This document shows positions 1-6,248 of a stretch of DNA of 10,000 bases, piece after piece. The notes under the pieces are model-generated. The model saw nothing but the letters and a program-made list of their open reading frames with translations, searched no databases and was not told the DNA's origin. Positions within the stretch are counted from its first letter, which is position 1. Each line of letters begins with the position of its first letter. The DNA is from Desulfarculus sp. (lineage in GTDB: Bacteria; Desulfobacterota; Desulfarculia; Desulfarculales; Desulfarculaceae). Both the position numbers and the translations under genes were made by a program. Where the stretch lies: the NCBI GenBank assembly GCA_020216805.1, contig JAIWNN010000044.1:1-10000 (forward strand). The letters are read 5' to 3'.

Positions 1-300
1 GGCGGCGCTGGGGCGCTGGCGCGACATGTCGAAGCTGTACTCCCCGGCCCGGGGCCGGCCCGGGCGCAGATTGAGCTCCGACTGCCCCAGCATGGCCCGG
101 AAGCTGCCGCCGGAGACCACCGCGGCCGCGGCCACGGCGGTGAGCCCGCCTGGCCCCAAGCCGGCCCGGGGGCGGGGGTTGTCGTCCACCAGACCAGTGC
201 AGACCAGATCGCGGCCGGTGACCACGGCCAGGGACAAGGCGGTGCGCAGGCCCTGGTTGCGGCCATTGCCAGCGGCGGTGACAACCACAGGTTCGGACAA
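1..300 (-). CDS. RtcA-family RNA 3'-terminal phosphate cyclase-like protein, N-terminal 100 residues (runs off window)
   Basis: RtcA enzymes use ATP to convert an RNA 3'-phosphate to a 2',3'-cyclic phosphate via an enzyme-AMP intermediate. Read on the minus strand from a TTG at 300-298, the 100 visible residues align without large gaps to the start of E. coli RtcA as I recall it. The matching blocks are GNGRNQGLRTALSL (residues 11-24, for GEGGGQILRSALSL), GL....LTAV (47-56), and LG...L.LRPG.PRAGEYSF (71-90, for LG...LLFRPGTVRGGDYRF). The start is supported by GGAGG eight bases upstream; no ATG or GTG lies nearby. The gene is incomplete at the left edge, so the C-terminal half, including the usual nucleophilic His, cannot be seen. 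Oddities: the conserved Glu of GEGGGQ is Asn12 here, two of the glycines are Arg14 and Asn15, and the Arg-rich RAGRAKPGL segment reads DDNPRPRAGL. The Arg after the motif (Arg19) is kept. Family membership is fairly sure; cyclase activity is doubtful. It is divergent from mfd. Confidence 0.75.
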   Translation of the reverse strand, partial: MSEPVVVTAAGNGRNQGLRTALSLAVVTGRDLVCTGLVDDNPRPRAGLGPGGLTAVAAAAVVSGGSFRAMLGQSELNLRPGRPRAGEYSFDMSRQRPSAA

Positions 301-319
301 GATCGAGGCCTCCGGGGGG

Positions 320-348
320 TTAAGTATCGCGGAAAGTTTGAGTATACC
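320..348 (+). promoter_or_regulatory. Weak candidate promoter in the divergent intergenic region
   Basis: TTAAGT (320-325), a 17-base spacer and TATACC (343-348) form a sigma70-like arrangement reading toward mfd. Only about half of the consensus positions match. The same AT-richer patch holds TATACT on the minus strand (346-341), which could be a -10 for the RtcA-like gene, but no good -35 sits at the right distance. This is a small AT island in a GC-rich background, so it is a likely regulatory zone, but neither promoter is convincing alone. Confidence 0.25.
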
Positions 349-396
349 GCATCGGAGGCCGGGTTTCCCACTTCCGGAGCCAGGTTGGCCGCCGCC

Positions 397-425
397 TTGT
401 GTCGGCGCGGACCCTGGGCTATGCT
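397..425 (+). promoter_or_regulatory. Candidate mfd operon promoter
   Basis: TTGTGT (397-402), exactly 17 bases, then TATGCT (420-425) gives a plausible sigma70 promoter. Transcription would start near 432, about 30 bases before the mfd start codon. It matches 3 of 6 positions at -35 and 4 of 6 at -10. It is the better of two candidates upstream of mfd and the one with the more usual leader length. Confidence 0.4.
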
Positions 426-462
426 TGCGGCAATCTTTTTTCCGCTGCGTTAACCCTGGCCC

Positions 463-3400
463 ATGGCTGCCATGACCACCCCCCCCGACCCATTATCCGG
501 CCCCTGGCCCCTGGGGCCGGGCCTGGAAAAAGTCCTGACCAACCTGGACCAGGCCGGGGTTTGCCTCCTGGCCGGGGTCGAGGGCTCGGCCCGGGCCTTC
601 GCCCTGGCCCGCACCTGGCTGGCCCGGCCGGCCACCTGGCTGGTGGTCTGCCCCACCCTGCAATCGGCCGAGCACCTGACCCGCGATCTGGAGTTCTTCC
701 TGGCCGGTCAGGCCCAGGGCCAAAGCCCGGTGCGGCTCTATCCGGCCTACGAGGTCTCGCCCTACGACGACATGTCCCCTCCACCCGAGGTCACCGCCCG
801 CCGCCTGGCGGTGCTTTGGGAGTTGATCGCCGCCGAGCGCCCCCTGCTGGTGGTCACCGCCGCCCGGGGCCTGGGGGCCCGGCTCTGTCCGCCCGAGCAC
901 CTGGTGGACCACGCCCTGGAGCTGGAGCCCGGGGCCAGCCTGGAGCGCCAGGCGTTGATCGACGCGCTCATGGCCGGCGGCTACAGCGCGGTGGGCCTGG
1001 TGGAGCAGGTGGGCGACTTCGCGGTGCGGGGCTCGGTGGTGGATTTCTACGGCCCGCTCCTGGACGACCCGGTGCGGGTGGAGTTCTTTGGCGACGAGAT
1101 CGAGAGCCTGCGCTCCTTCGACCCGGTGGACCAACGCTCCCAGCTCCCCCTGCCCTCCGCCACCCTGATCCCCTGCCACCCGGCCGACCTCTCCCCGGCC
1201 GGGGCCCGGCGGGCGGTGGCCGGCCTGCGCAAGCTGGCCGCGGCCGAGGGTCTGAGCGCCAAGCGCCTGGGCGAGCTGGTGGAGAAAGTGGAGCTGCGCG
1301 CCACCTTCAGTGGCCTGGAGTCCCTGCTGCCGCTTTATTTCGAGCGTGCCGCCGATCTTTTTGATTTTCTTCCCGAAAATCGTCTGCACGTGCTGATCGA
1401 GCCAGCCGAGGTGCGCGGCCGGTTGGAGGCCGAGGCCGCCGATTTGGAGGAGCAGTTCGCGTCCGCCCGCGAGGCCGGGGCGGTGGTCCTGCGCCCGCCC
1501 ATGCTGCGCCGCACCCCGGACCAGCTCGACCAGCGTCTGGCCTCCCGTCCCCGCCTCTTGTGCAAGGCCCTGGCCCTGGCCGGGACCGAGGCCCAGGGGC
1601 CGGAGCCGGTGGTGCTGCGGGCGGCCAGCCACACCGGGTTGCACGACCAACTGGCCCGCAAGGGCGAGGGCTCGCTCCTGGAGCGCTTCTGCGACTGGGT
1701 GCGTTCCCAGGGCCAGGAGGGGCGCGACGTGATGCTGGTCTGTCGCTCCCGCTCCCAGGTGGACCGCCTGCTGGAGCTTTTGGCCGAGCGCGAGCTGACC
1801 GCGTCCGAGGCCCCCACCCCGGCCGCGGCCGCCGCCCTGCTGACCGGCGGCCTGGGCCAGGGCCGGCTGGTCCTGGTGCTGGGCGCCCTGGGCGCGGGCT
1901 TCGCCCCGGCCGAGCTGCCCCTGACCCTGGTCACCGAGGACGAGGTCTTCGGCGCGCCCCGGGTGGTGCGCCAAAAAGCCCCGCCCAAGCTCTCGGCCCT
2001 CTTGGCCGCCCTGGACGACCTGGCCCCCGGCGACCTGGTGGTGCACGTGGACCACGGCGTGGCCCGCTACGAGGGCCTGCAAAGCATGGCCGTGGGACCG
2101 GCCGAGAGCGACTTCCTGCTGTTGACCTATCACGGCGGGGACAAGCTCTACCTGCCTGCCGACCGCATTGGCTTGATCACCAAGTACCGCGGCCCGGACG
2201 ACGCCAACCCGGCCCTGGACCGCCTGGGCGGCAAGGCCTGGCAGAAGACCAAGAGCCGGGTCAAGAAGGCGGTGGAGGCCATCGCCCGCGACCTGGTGGA
2301 GCTCTACGCCGCCCGCAGCTTCCAGCGCGGCCACGCCTACGCCCCGCCGGACCAGGCCTACCGCGAGTTCGAGGCCACCTTCCCCTACCAGGAGACCCCG
2401 GACCAGGCCCGCGCCATCGAAGAAGTCATCTCCGACCTGACCGCGCCCCGGCCCATGGATCGGCTGATCTGCGGCGACGTGGGCTTCGGCAAGACCGAGG
2501 TGGCCCTGCGCGCGGCCTACTTGGTGGCCATGCAGGGCCGCCAGGTGGCCTTCCTGGTGCCGACCACGGTCCTGGCCGAGCAGCATTACCAGACCTTCTT
2601 CGAACGCCTGCGCAACGAGCCGTTGAACGTGGACTCCCTGAGCCGCTTCAAGACCGCCGCCCAGCAGAAGAAGGCCTTGGAGGATCTGGCGCGGGGCAAG
2701 ATTGACATCATGGTGGGCACCCACCGTCTGTTGTCCAAGGACGTGGTCTTCAAGGACCTGGGATTGGTAGTGGTGGACGAGGAGCAGCGCTTCGGGGTCC
2801 AGGACAAGGAAAAGCTCAAGAAGCTGCGCCGGCTGGTGGACGTGCTGACCCTCACCGCCACCCCTATCCCCCGCACCCTGCAAATGGGCCTCTCGGGCAT
2901 CCGCGACCTGAGCGTGATCAACACCCCGCCCGCCGACCGCCAGGCCATCAAGACCTACCTGGCCACCTTCAGCGCCGCCAACCTGCGCGAGGCGATTCAA
3001 CACGAGCTGGAGCGAGGGGGCCAGGTCTTCTGCGTGCACAACCGGGTGCAGGACATCGGCCGCATCGCCCGTTTGGTCAAGGATCTGGCCCCCCAGGCCC
3101 GGGTGGGGGTGGCCCACGGGCAACTAGCTGAAAAAAGCCTCGAAAAGGTCATGATGGCCTTCGTGCGCCGCGAGCTGGACGTGCTGGTGTGCACCACCAT
3201 CATCGAAAGCGGTCTGGACATCCCCAGCGCCAACACCATCATCATCAACGACGCCGACAAGTTGGGCCTGAGCCAGATCTACCAGCTCCGGGGCCGGGTG
3301 GGGCGCGGGGGAGAGAAGGCCTACGCCTACCTGTTCGTCAACAGCGAGACCAGCCTCAGCCGCGACGCGGGCAAACGCCTGAAGGCCCTGATGGACTTCA

Positions 3401-4014
3401 CCCAATTGGGCAGCGGCTTCGCCATCGCCATGCACGACCTCCAGATCCGGGGCGCGGGCAACCTGTTGGGCGAGGTGCAATCCGGCCACGCCGCCGAGGT
3501 GGGCTACGAGCTCTACCTGCACATGCTCGAGGAGGCGGTGGCCGAGCTCAAGGGCGAGGCCCCCCAGGAGGGCCCGGAGCCGGAGCTGCACCTGGCGCTC
3601 CACGCCGGTCTGCCCGAGGACTACGTGCCCGACTCCCAGGTGCGCCTGGGCCTCTACCGTCGCCTGGGCCAGGCCCGCAGCGCGGAGGAGCTGGAGGTGA
3701 TCCGCCAGGAGCTGCACGACCGTTTCGGGCCGCCGCCCGAGGCCGCCGCCAACCTCTTGCAGGCGGTGGACATCAAGGCTCTGTTGCGGCGCATGTGGGC
3801 CATCCGACTGGACCTTTCCCCCACAGCCTTGACCGTCCACTTCACCCATGAGGCCCGGGTGGACCTGGAGCGGCTCCTGGGTCTGGCCCGCAGCCAGCCC
3901 CGTCGAGTGCAGGTTCATCCCGACGGCAAGGTGAACCTGGTCCTGCGCCCCGACCAGCCGGTTTGGACCCAGGCGCGGGAATTCTTGCAATCCATCGGCG
4001 GCCATGGTAACTAA
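463..4014 (+). CDS. mfd: Transcription-repair coupling factor Mfd
   Basis: Mfd is a cytoplasmic SF2 translocase that pushes on RNA polymerase stalled at DNA lesions, releases it and recruits UvrA for nucleotide excision repair. At 1183 residues it is near the usual length (about 1150). The N-terminal UvrB-like module is present: a degenerate P-loop GVEGSARA (38-45) without the catalytic Lys, as expected in Mfd, and GDFAVRGSVVDFY (184-196). The RNA polymerase-interaction domain is marked by HVDHGVARYEG (about 527-537). The motor has Walker A GDVGFGKTE (671-679), DEEQ (772-775), TLTATPIPRTL (796-806) and the motif VI QLRGRVGR (941-948). The translocation motif follows with HDLQIRGAGNLLGE (991-1004). 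The C-terminal regulatory domain contains DYVPD..VRLGLYRR (1053-1067). All motor motifs look intact. ATG 472 is an alternative start; neither has a strong SD. It heads an operon with two periplasmic foldases. Confidence 0.97.
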   Translation: MAAMTTPPDPLSGPWPLGPGLEKVLTNLDQAGVCLLAGVEGSARAFALARTWLARPATWLVVCPTLQSAEHLTRDLEFFLAGQAQGQSPVRLYPAYEVSPYDDMSPPPEVTARRLAVLWELIAAERPLLVVTAARGLGARLCPPEHLVDHALELEPGASLERQALIDALMAGGYSAVGLVEQVGDFAVRGSVVDFYGPLLDDPVRVEFFGDEIESLRSFDPVDQRSQLPLPSATLIPCHPADLSPAGARRAVAGLRKLAAAEGLSAKRLGELVEKVELRATFSGLESLLPLYFERAADLFDFLPENRLHVLIEPAEVRGRLEAEAADLEEQFASAREAGAVVLRPPMLRRTPDQLDQRLASRPRLLCKALALAGTEAQGPEPVVLRAASHTGLHDQLARKGEGSLLERFCDWVRSQGQEGRDVMLVCRSRSQVDRLLELLAERELTASEAPTPAAAAALLTGGLGQGRLVLVLGALGAGFAPAELPLTLVTEDEVFGAPRVVRQKAPPKLSALLAALDDLAPGDLVVHVDHGVARYEGLQSMAVGPAESDFLLLTYHGGDKLYLPADRIGLITKYRGPDDANPALDRLGGKAWQKTKSRVKKAVEAIARDLVELYAARSFQRGHAYAPPDQAYREFEATFPYQETPDQARAIEEVISDLTAPRPMDRLICGDVGFGKTEVALRAAYLVAMQGRQVAFLVPTTVLAEQHYQTFFERLRNEPLNVDSLSRFKTAAQQKKALEDLARGKIDIMVGTHRLLSKDVVFKDLGLVVVDEEQRFGVQDKEKLKKLRRLVDVLTLTATPIPRTLQMGLSGIRDLSVINTPPADRQAIKTYLATFSAANLREAIQHELERGGQVFCVHNRVQDIGRIARLVKDLAPQARVGVAHGQLAEKSLEKVMMAFVRRELDVLVCTTIIESGLDIPSANTIIINDADKLGLSQIYQLRGRVGRGGEKAYAYLFVNSETSLSRDAGKRLKALMDFTQLGSGFAIAMHDLQIRGAGNLLGEVQSGHAAEVGYELYLHMLEEAVAELKGEAPQEGPEPELHLALHAGLPEDYVPDSQVRLGLYRRLGQARSAEELEVIRQELHDRFGPPPEAAANLLQAVDIKALLRRMWAIRLDLSPTALTVHFTHEARVDLERLLGLARSQPRRVQVHPDGKVNLVLRPDQPVWTQAREFLQSIGGHGN

Positions 4015-4999
4015 CTGCTTTGTTATGCTGCAAGAATCGACCACTATCTCCCGTCGGCGAACCTGGTCCCGCGCCCTGGCCTGGGGGCTGGTGGTGTTGG
4101 GTTTGGCCTTGGCCGCGGCCTGCTCCAAGTCCTCCGCCCCCAATGAGGTGGCCAACGTGGACGGGCAGCCCATCCTCTTGGACGATTTTCTGGCCCAGAC
4201 CGCCTTTATGGGCCTGGGCAAGGACCCTCAAGCCTTGTCGCCAGACCTGCGCCAGGCGGTGTTGGAGACCCTGGCCCGCCGCCGTCTGGTGCTGATGCAG
4301 GCCCAGGCCAAGGGCATCCGCCTGGAGCGCGAGGAGCTGGACCGCGAGGAGGCCTCCTTGCGCCGAGGCCTGAGCGAGGAGGCCTTCGAGCTGACCCTGA
4401 TCGCCCAAGGCATCGATTACGACGAGTGGCGCCAGGTGTTGTCCCAGGAGATCCTGGCCCAGAAGACCCTGGACCTGCTTCTGGCCGGCCAGGTCCAGGT
4501 GACGCCCGACGAGGTGCGCACCTACTATCAGGAGCATCCCCAGGAATTCTCCCGGCCCGAGCAGGTGCTGGCCCAGCACGCCCTGGTGCCGAACAAGGAG
4601 ACCGCCCACAAGCTCCTGCAGCGTCTGACCCAAGGCGAGGACATGGCCGCCGCCGCCGCCGAGCTGGGCGTCAGCCTGCCCGAGGAGGGCGAACCCACCT
4701 GGCTCTCGCGGGGGCACATGCCCGAATCGCTGGAGGAAAAGGTCTTCGTCTTGGAGCCGGGCAAGCTGGCCGGACCGCTCTCCAGCCCCTACGGACTGCA
4801 CGTGGTGCGGGTCCTGGCCCGGCGACCGGCCAGCAAGCTGGACCTGGCCCAGGCCGCCGACGAGATCCAACGCCGCCTGGCCGCCGAGAAAAAAGAACAA
4901 ATGGCCGCGCTGTTCATCGACCAGATGCGCGCCAAGGCCAAAGTCACCTTCAACGCCGAATTCGCCGCCAGCGGCAAGTTCGGCACCCCGGGGAGTTGA
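4004..4999 (+). CDS. SurA/PrsA-like peptidyl-prolyl cis-trans isomerase lipoprotein
   Basis: This is a predicted lipid-anchored periplasmic foldase, 331 residues from ATG 4004, which overlaps the mfd end by 11 bases. ATG 4025 (324 residues) is an alternative start; neither has a clear SD, so translational coupling to mfd is likely. The N-terminus is basic (RRRTWSR), followed by a hydrophobic stretch ending LALAAAC, a lipobox-type site with Cys40; Ser at the next position favours outer-membrane sorting. A SurA-type N-terminal chaperone domain follows (about 47-180, beginning NEVANVDGQPILLDDFL). A parvulin-type domain lies at about 183-277, with the terminal motif YGLHVVRVL (263-271). The usual GGDLG turn of parvulins is replaced by EEGEPTWLSRG, so isomerase activity is uncertain. 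A basic, helical C-terminal segment follows, as in SurA-type proteins. Only one base separates its stop from the surA start. Confidence 0.85.
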   Translation: MVTNCFVMLQESTTISRRRTWSRALAWGLVVLGLALAAACSKSSAPNEVANVDGQPILLDDFLAQTAFMGLGKDPQALSPDLRQAVLETLARRRLVLMQAQAKGIRLEREELDREEASLRRGLSEEAFELTLIAQGIDYDEWRQVLSQEILAQKTLDLLLAGQVQVTPDEVRTYYQEHPQEFSRPEQVLAQHALVPNKETAHKLLQRLTQGEDMAAAAAELGVSLPEEGEPTWLSRGHMPESLEEKVFVLEPGKLAGPLSSPYGLHVVRVLARRPASKLDLAQAADEIQRRLAAEKKEQMAALFIDQMRAKAKVTFNAEFAASGKFGTPGS

Positions 5000-5000
5000 G

Positions 5001-5987
5001 ATGCGCGTTCGCCTGCTTTGCCTGACTTGGCTTGGCTGCCTGCCCTTCTTGATCGCGCCGGTCATGGCGTCGGAGGTTAACCGCGTGGTGGCGGTGGTGG
5101 GCGATGATGTCATCACCAGCTTGGATCTGGACAAGGTGGTGCGCCAGATCCAGCAGCAGGTGGAGGCCAGCGTCGCCGCCCGGCCGGGCGAGGCCACGCC
5201 CAACCAAGGCCAGGTGCGGCGCATGGCCATGGACCGCCTGATCGAGGACAAAATCTTCGACCAGGAGGTCAAGCGGGCCAAGCTGGGGGTCAGCCAGACC
5301 GAGCTGGACATGTACGTGGACCGGATCAAGAACGCCAACCAGATGAGCAACGAGGAGTTTCTGGCCCAGCTCAGCCGCCGGGGGGTGACTCCGGAGGAAT
5401 ACAAGGAGGATCTCAAGCGCGAGATCCTCAAGCACAAGCTGGTGGAGCGCTTCGTCAAGAGCCGTGTGGTCATCAGCGACAAGGAGGTCGAAGATTTCTA
5501 CGCCCAGCAGACTGGCGGCTCCCCGAGCGAGGGCCAGGTGCGGCTGCGGGCGGTCTTCCTCAAGGTGGCCGACGGGGCGGACCAGGCCCAGGAGGAGCAG
5601 GTGCGCACCCAGGCCCAGAAACTGCGCGACAAGGTGGCGGGCGGAGCGGACATCGCCGAGGTGGCCAAACAGTATTCCCAGGGCCCGGGGGCGGACCAGG
5701 GCGGCGACCTGGGCCTGGTCTCGCCCAACGACCTACTGCCCAGCATGCGCCATGCCCTGGGCCAGCTCAAACCGGGACAGATCAGCCCGGTCTTCCAAGT
5801 GCCCGGGGCCTTCGTCTTCATGCAACTGGTGGACGACAAGGCGGCCAAGCTGGTGGCCAGCGGCCTGACCCCCCAGATGAAGGAGCAGATCCGCCAGCGG
5901 CTGGAGCAGGAGGCCCTGGACAAGCGCTTCCGGGAGTGGCTGCGCGAGCTGCGCGCCAAATCCTACGTCCGGGTGATAGAGCAGTAG
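5001..5987 (+). CDS. surA: SurA-type periplasmic chaperone / peptidyl-prolyl isomerase (single PPIase domain)
   Basis: SurA escorts unfolded outer-membrane proteins through the periplasm. The product has 328 residues. A signal peptide is visible at 1-23 (MRVRLL, hydrophobic core, then VMA before SEVN). The SurA N-domain starts NRVVAVVGDDVITSLDLD (27-44) and continues with DRLIEDKIFDQE and the typical VEDFYAQQ near 166. One parvulin domain lies at about 178-280, with the canonical GGDLG (234-238), LKPGQISPVF and FVFMQLVDD. The C-terminal helix (LRELRAKSYVRVIEQ) matches SurA ends. E. coli SurA has two parvulin domains and 428 residues, so this is the short, single-PPIase form. The start is well supported by GGGGAG at 4990-4995, five bases before ATG. 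With the upstream lipoprotein gene it forms a tandem pair of related foldases, probably from an old duplication. Confidence 0.88.
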   Translation: MRVRLLCLTWLGCLPFLIAPVMASEVNRVVAVVGDDVITSLDLDKVVRQIQQQVEASVAARPGEATPNQGQVRRMAMDRLIEDKIFDQEVKRAKLGVSQTELDMYVDRIKNANQMSNEEFLAQLSRRGVTPEEYKEDLKREILKHKLVERFVKSRVVISDKEVEDFYAQQTGGSPSEGQVRLRAVFLKVADGADQAQEEQVRTQAQKLRDKVAGGADIAEVAKQYSQGPGADQGGDLGLVSPNDLLPSMRHALGQLKPGQISPVFQVPGAFVFMQLVDDKAAKLVASGLTPQMKEQIRQRLEQEALDKRFREWLRELRAKSYVRVIEQ

Positions 5988-6007
5988 CGCCCGCACCTCG
6001 TCGATGA

Positions 6008-6053
6008 CGGCGGCCGTCTCCCTGGCGCGGCCGCCGCGGCCGGTTGCCGGCCG
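6008..6053 (+). repeat. Two tandem GC-rich hairpins between surA and the pyr promoter
   Basis: The first inverted repeat is CGGCGGCCG (6008-6016) with its complement at 6028-6036, a 9-bp all-GC stem with an 11-base loop. The second is CGGCCGG (6037-6043), loop TTG, CCGGCCG (6047-6053). They sit just after surA and directly before the -35 of the next promoter. There is no T tract, so they are not standard intrinsic terminators. They could still slow or end transcription of the mfd operon, or stabilise its 3' end. Confidence 0.4.
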
Positions 6054-6055
6054 AC

Positions 6056-6085
6056 TTGACAGCAACCGCCCAGGCTTGGTATCTA
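6056..6085 (+). promoter_or_regulatory. Strong sigma70-type promoter for the pyr operon
   Basis: A perfect TTGACA (6056-6061) is followed by an 18-base spacer and TATCTA (6080-6085), preceded by TG one base upstream (TGG-TATCTA), an extended -10. Transcription should begin near 6090-6092. This leaves a leader of about 150 bases before pyrB, which carries the features described separately. It is the best promoter match in the window. Confidence 0.75.
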
Positions 6086-6090
6086 TTCAA

Positions 6091-6101
6091 GGTTAGTAAC
6101 C
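6091..6101 (+). promoter_or_regulatory. 11-bp palindrome at the predicted pyr transcription start
   Basis: GGTTA-G-TAACC is a perfect inverted repeat that falls on the predicted start point. A second, looser copy of the right half (CTAAC) follows at 6104-6108. Its position would suit a repressor operator or a short 5' RNA hairpin. No known pyrimidine regulator site is recognised in it; it may be chance. Confidence 0.3.
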
Positions 6102-6128
6102 AGCTAACGGCCTGCGAGGACACCCGAC

Positions 6129-6248
6129 ATGCTTTCCTCCCCCCCCGGCCGACAGCCCGGCGGTGTTTCCCGCCAGGCTCCACGCCTCCGAGCCCTACCC
6201 GGCTGCCGGAGGTTTTTTTGGGCCCTGGGCCCGGAGGTCCAGCCATGA
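6129..6248 (+). CDS. 39-codon leader peptide overlapping the pyrB start (pyrL-like)
   Basis: ATG 6129 has a good SD, GAGGA (6116-6120), eight bases upstream. The frame runs 39 codons to a TGA at 6246-6248 that overlaps the pyrB ATG (6245-6247) as ATGA. The peptide begins [12 protein letters not shown] and passes through CRRFFWALG, where the T tract of the internal terminator is translated. It has no similarity I recognise. Its value is positional: the intrinsic terminator lies wholly inside the frame, so a ribosome close behind RNA polymerase would prevent the hairpin, as known for the pyrL leader of enterobacterial pyrBI. Early in the frame is an unbroken run of eight C (6139-6146), a possible CTP-sensitive pause. 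Translation has not been shown; the SD and the exact stop/start overlap argue for it. Confidence 0.6.
   Translation: MLSSPPGRQPGGVSRQAPRLRALPGCRRFFWALGPEVQP
6159..6174 (+). promoter_or_regulatory. Possible pause hairpin in the pyr leader
   Basis: GGCGG (6159-6163), loop TGTTTC, CCGCC (6170-6174) can form a 5-bp GC stem ten bases before the terminator stem begins. In attenuators such a hairpin may hold RNA polymerase while the ribosome catches up. That role is inferred only from position. Confidence 0.35.
6185..6219 (+). terminator. Intrinsic terminator (attenuator) inside the pyr leader
   Basis: CCTCCG-AGCC (6185-6194), a loop CTACCC, then GGCT-gc-CGGAGG (6201-6212) form a 10-bp, GC-rich stem with a 2-base bulge, followed at once by seven T (6213-6219). 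This is a textbook intrinsic terminator. It lies before, not after, a gene: 25 bases upstream of pyrB and downstream of a strong promoter, which marks it as an attenuator. The 3' arm ends in CCGGAGG, which is repeated exactly at 6231-6237 as the pyrB SD. The 5' arm could therefore pair with either copy. Confidence 0.75.

Noticed and set aside
341..369. A sigma70 promoter for the RtcA-like gene around TATACT (346-341, minus)
   Set aside because: The hexamer is good, but no acceptable -35 sits 16-18 bases upstream, so it is only mentioned with the neighbouring candidate.
386..400. A sigma54-like element (TGGC, 7 bases, TTGT) before mfd, considered because enterobacterial rtcBA is sigma54-dependent
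   Set aside because: The invariant GC of the -12 box is GT, and it faces mfd rather than the RtcA-like gene. No match was found on the minus strand.
26..475. A plus-strand frame of 149 codons at the left end
   Set aside because: It is rich in Pro/Arg without a domain, has no good SD, and lies opposite the RtcA-like gene, which matches a known family and has a fitting start.
493..3123. An open minus-strand frame of 876 codons antisense to mfd
   Set aside because: It is a by-product of G/C at third codon positions in mfd. The translation is a low-complexity Gly/Gln/His/Leu string with no motif, and mfd has all family motifs.
3842..5482. A long minus-strand frame opposite the two PPIase genes
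   Set aside because: Ser/Arg/Leu/Gln low-complexity translation; the plus-strand genes have signal peptides and parvulin motifs.
6044..6244. An upstream in-frame extension of pyrB from 6044
   Set aside because: It would start upstream of the best promoter, adds sequence not found in ATCases, and ignores the GGAGG seven bases before ATG 6245.
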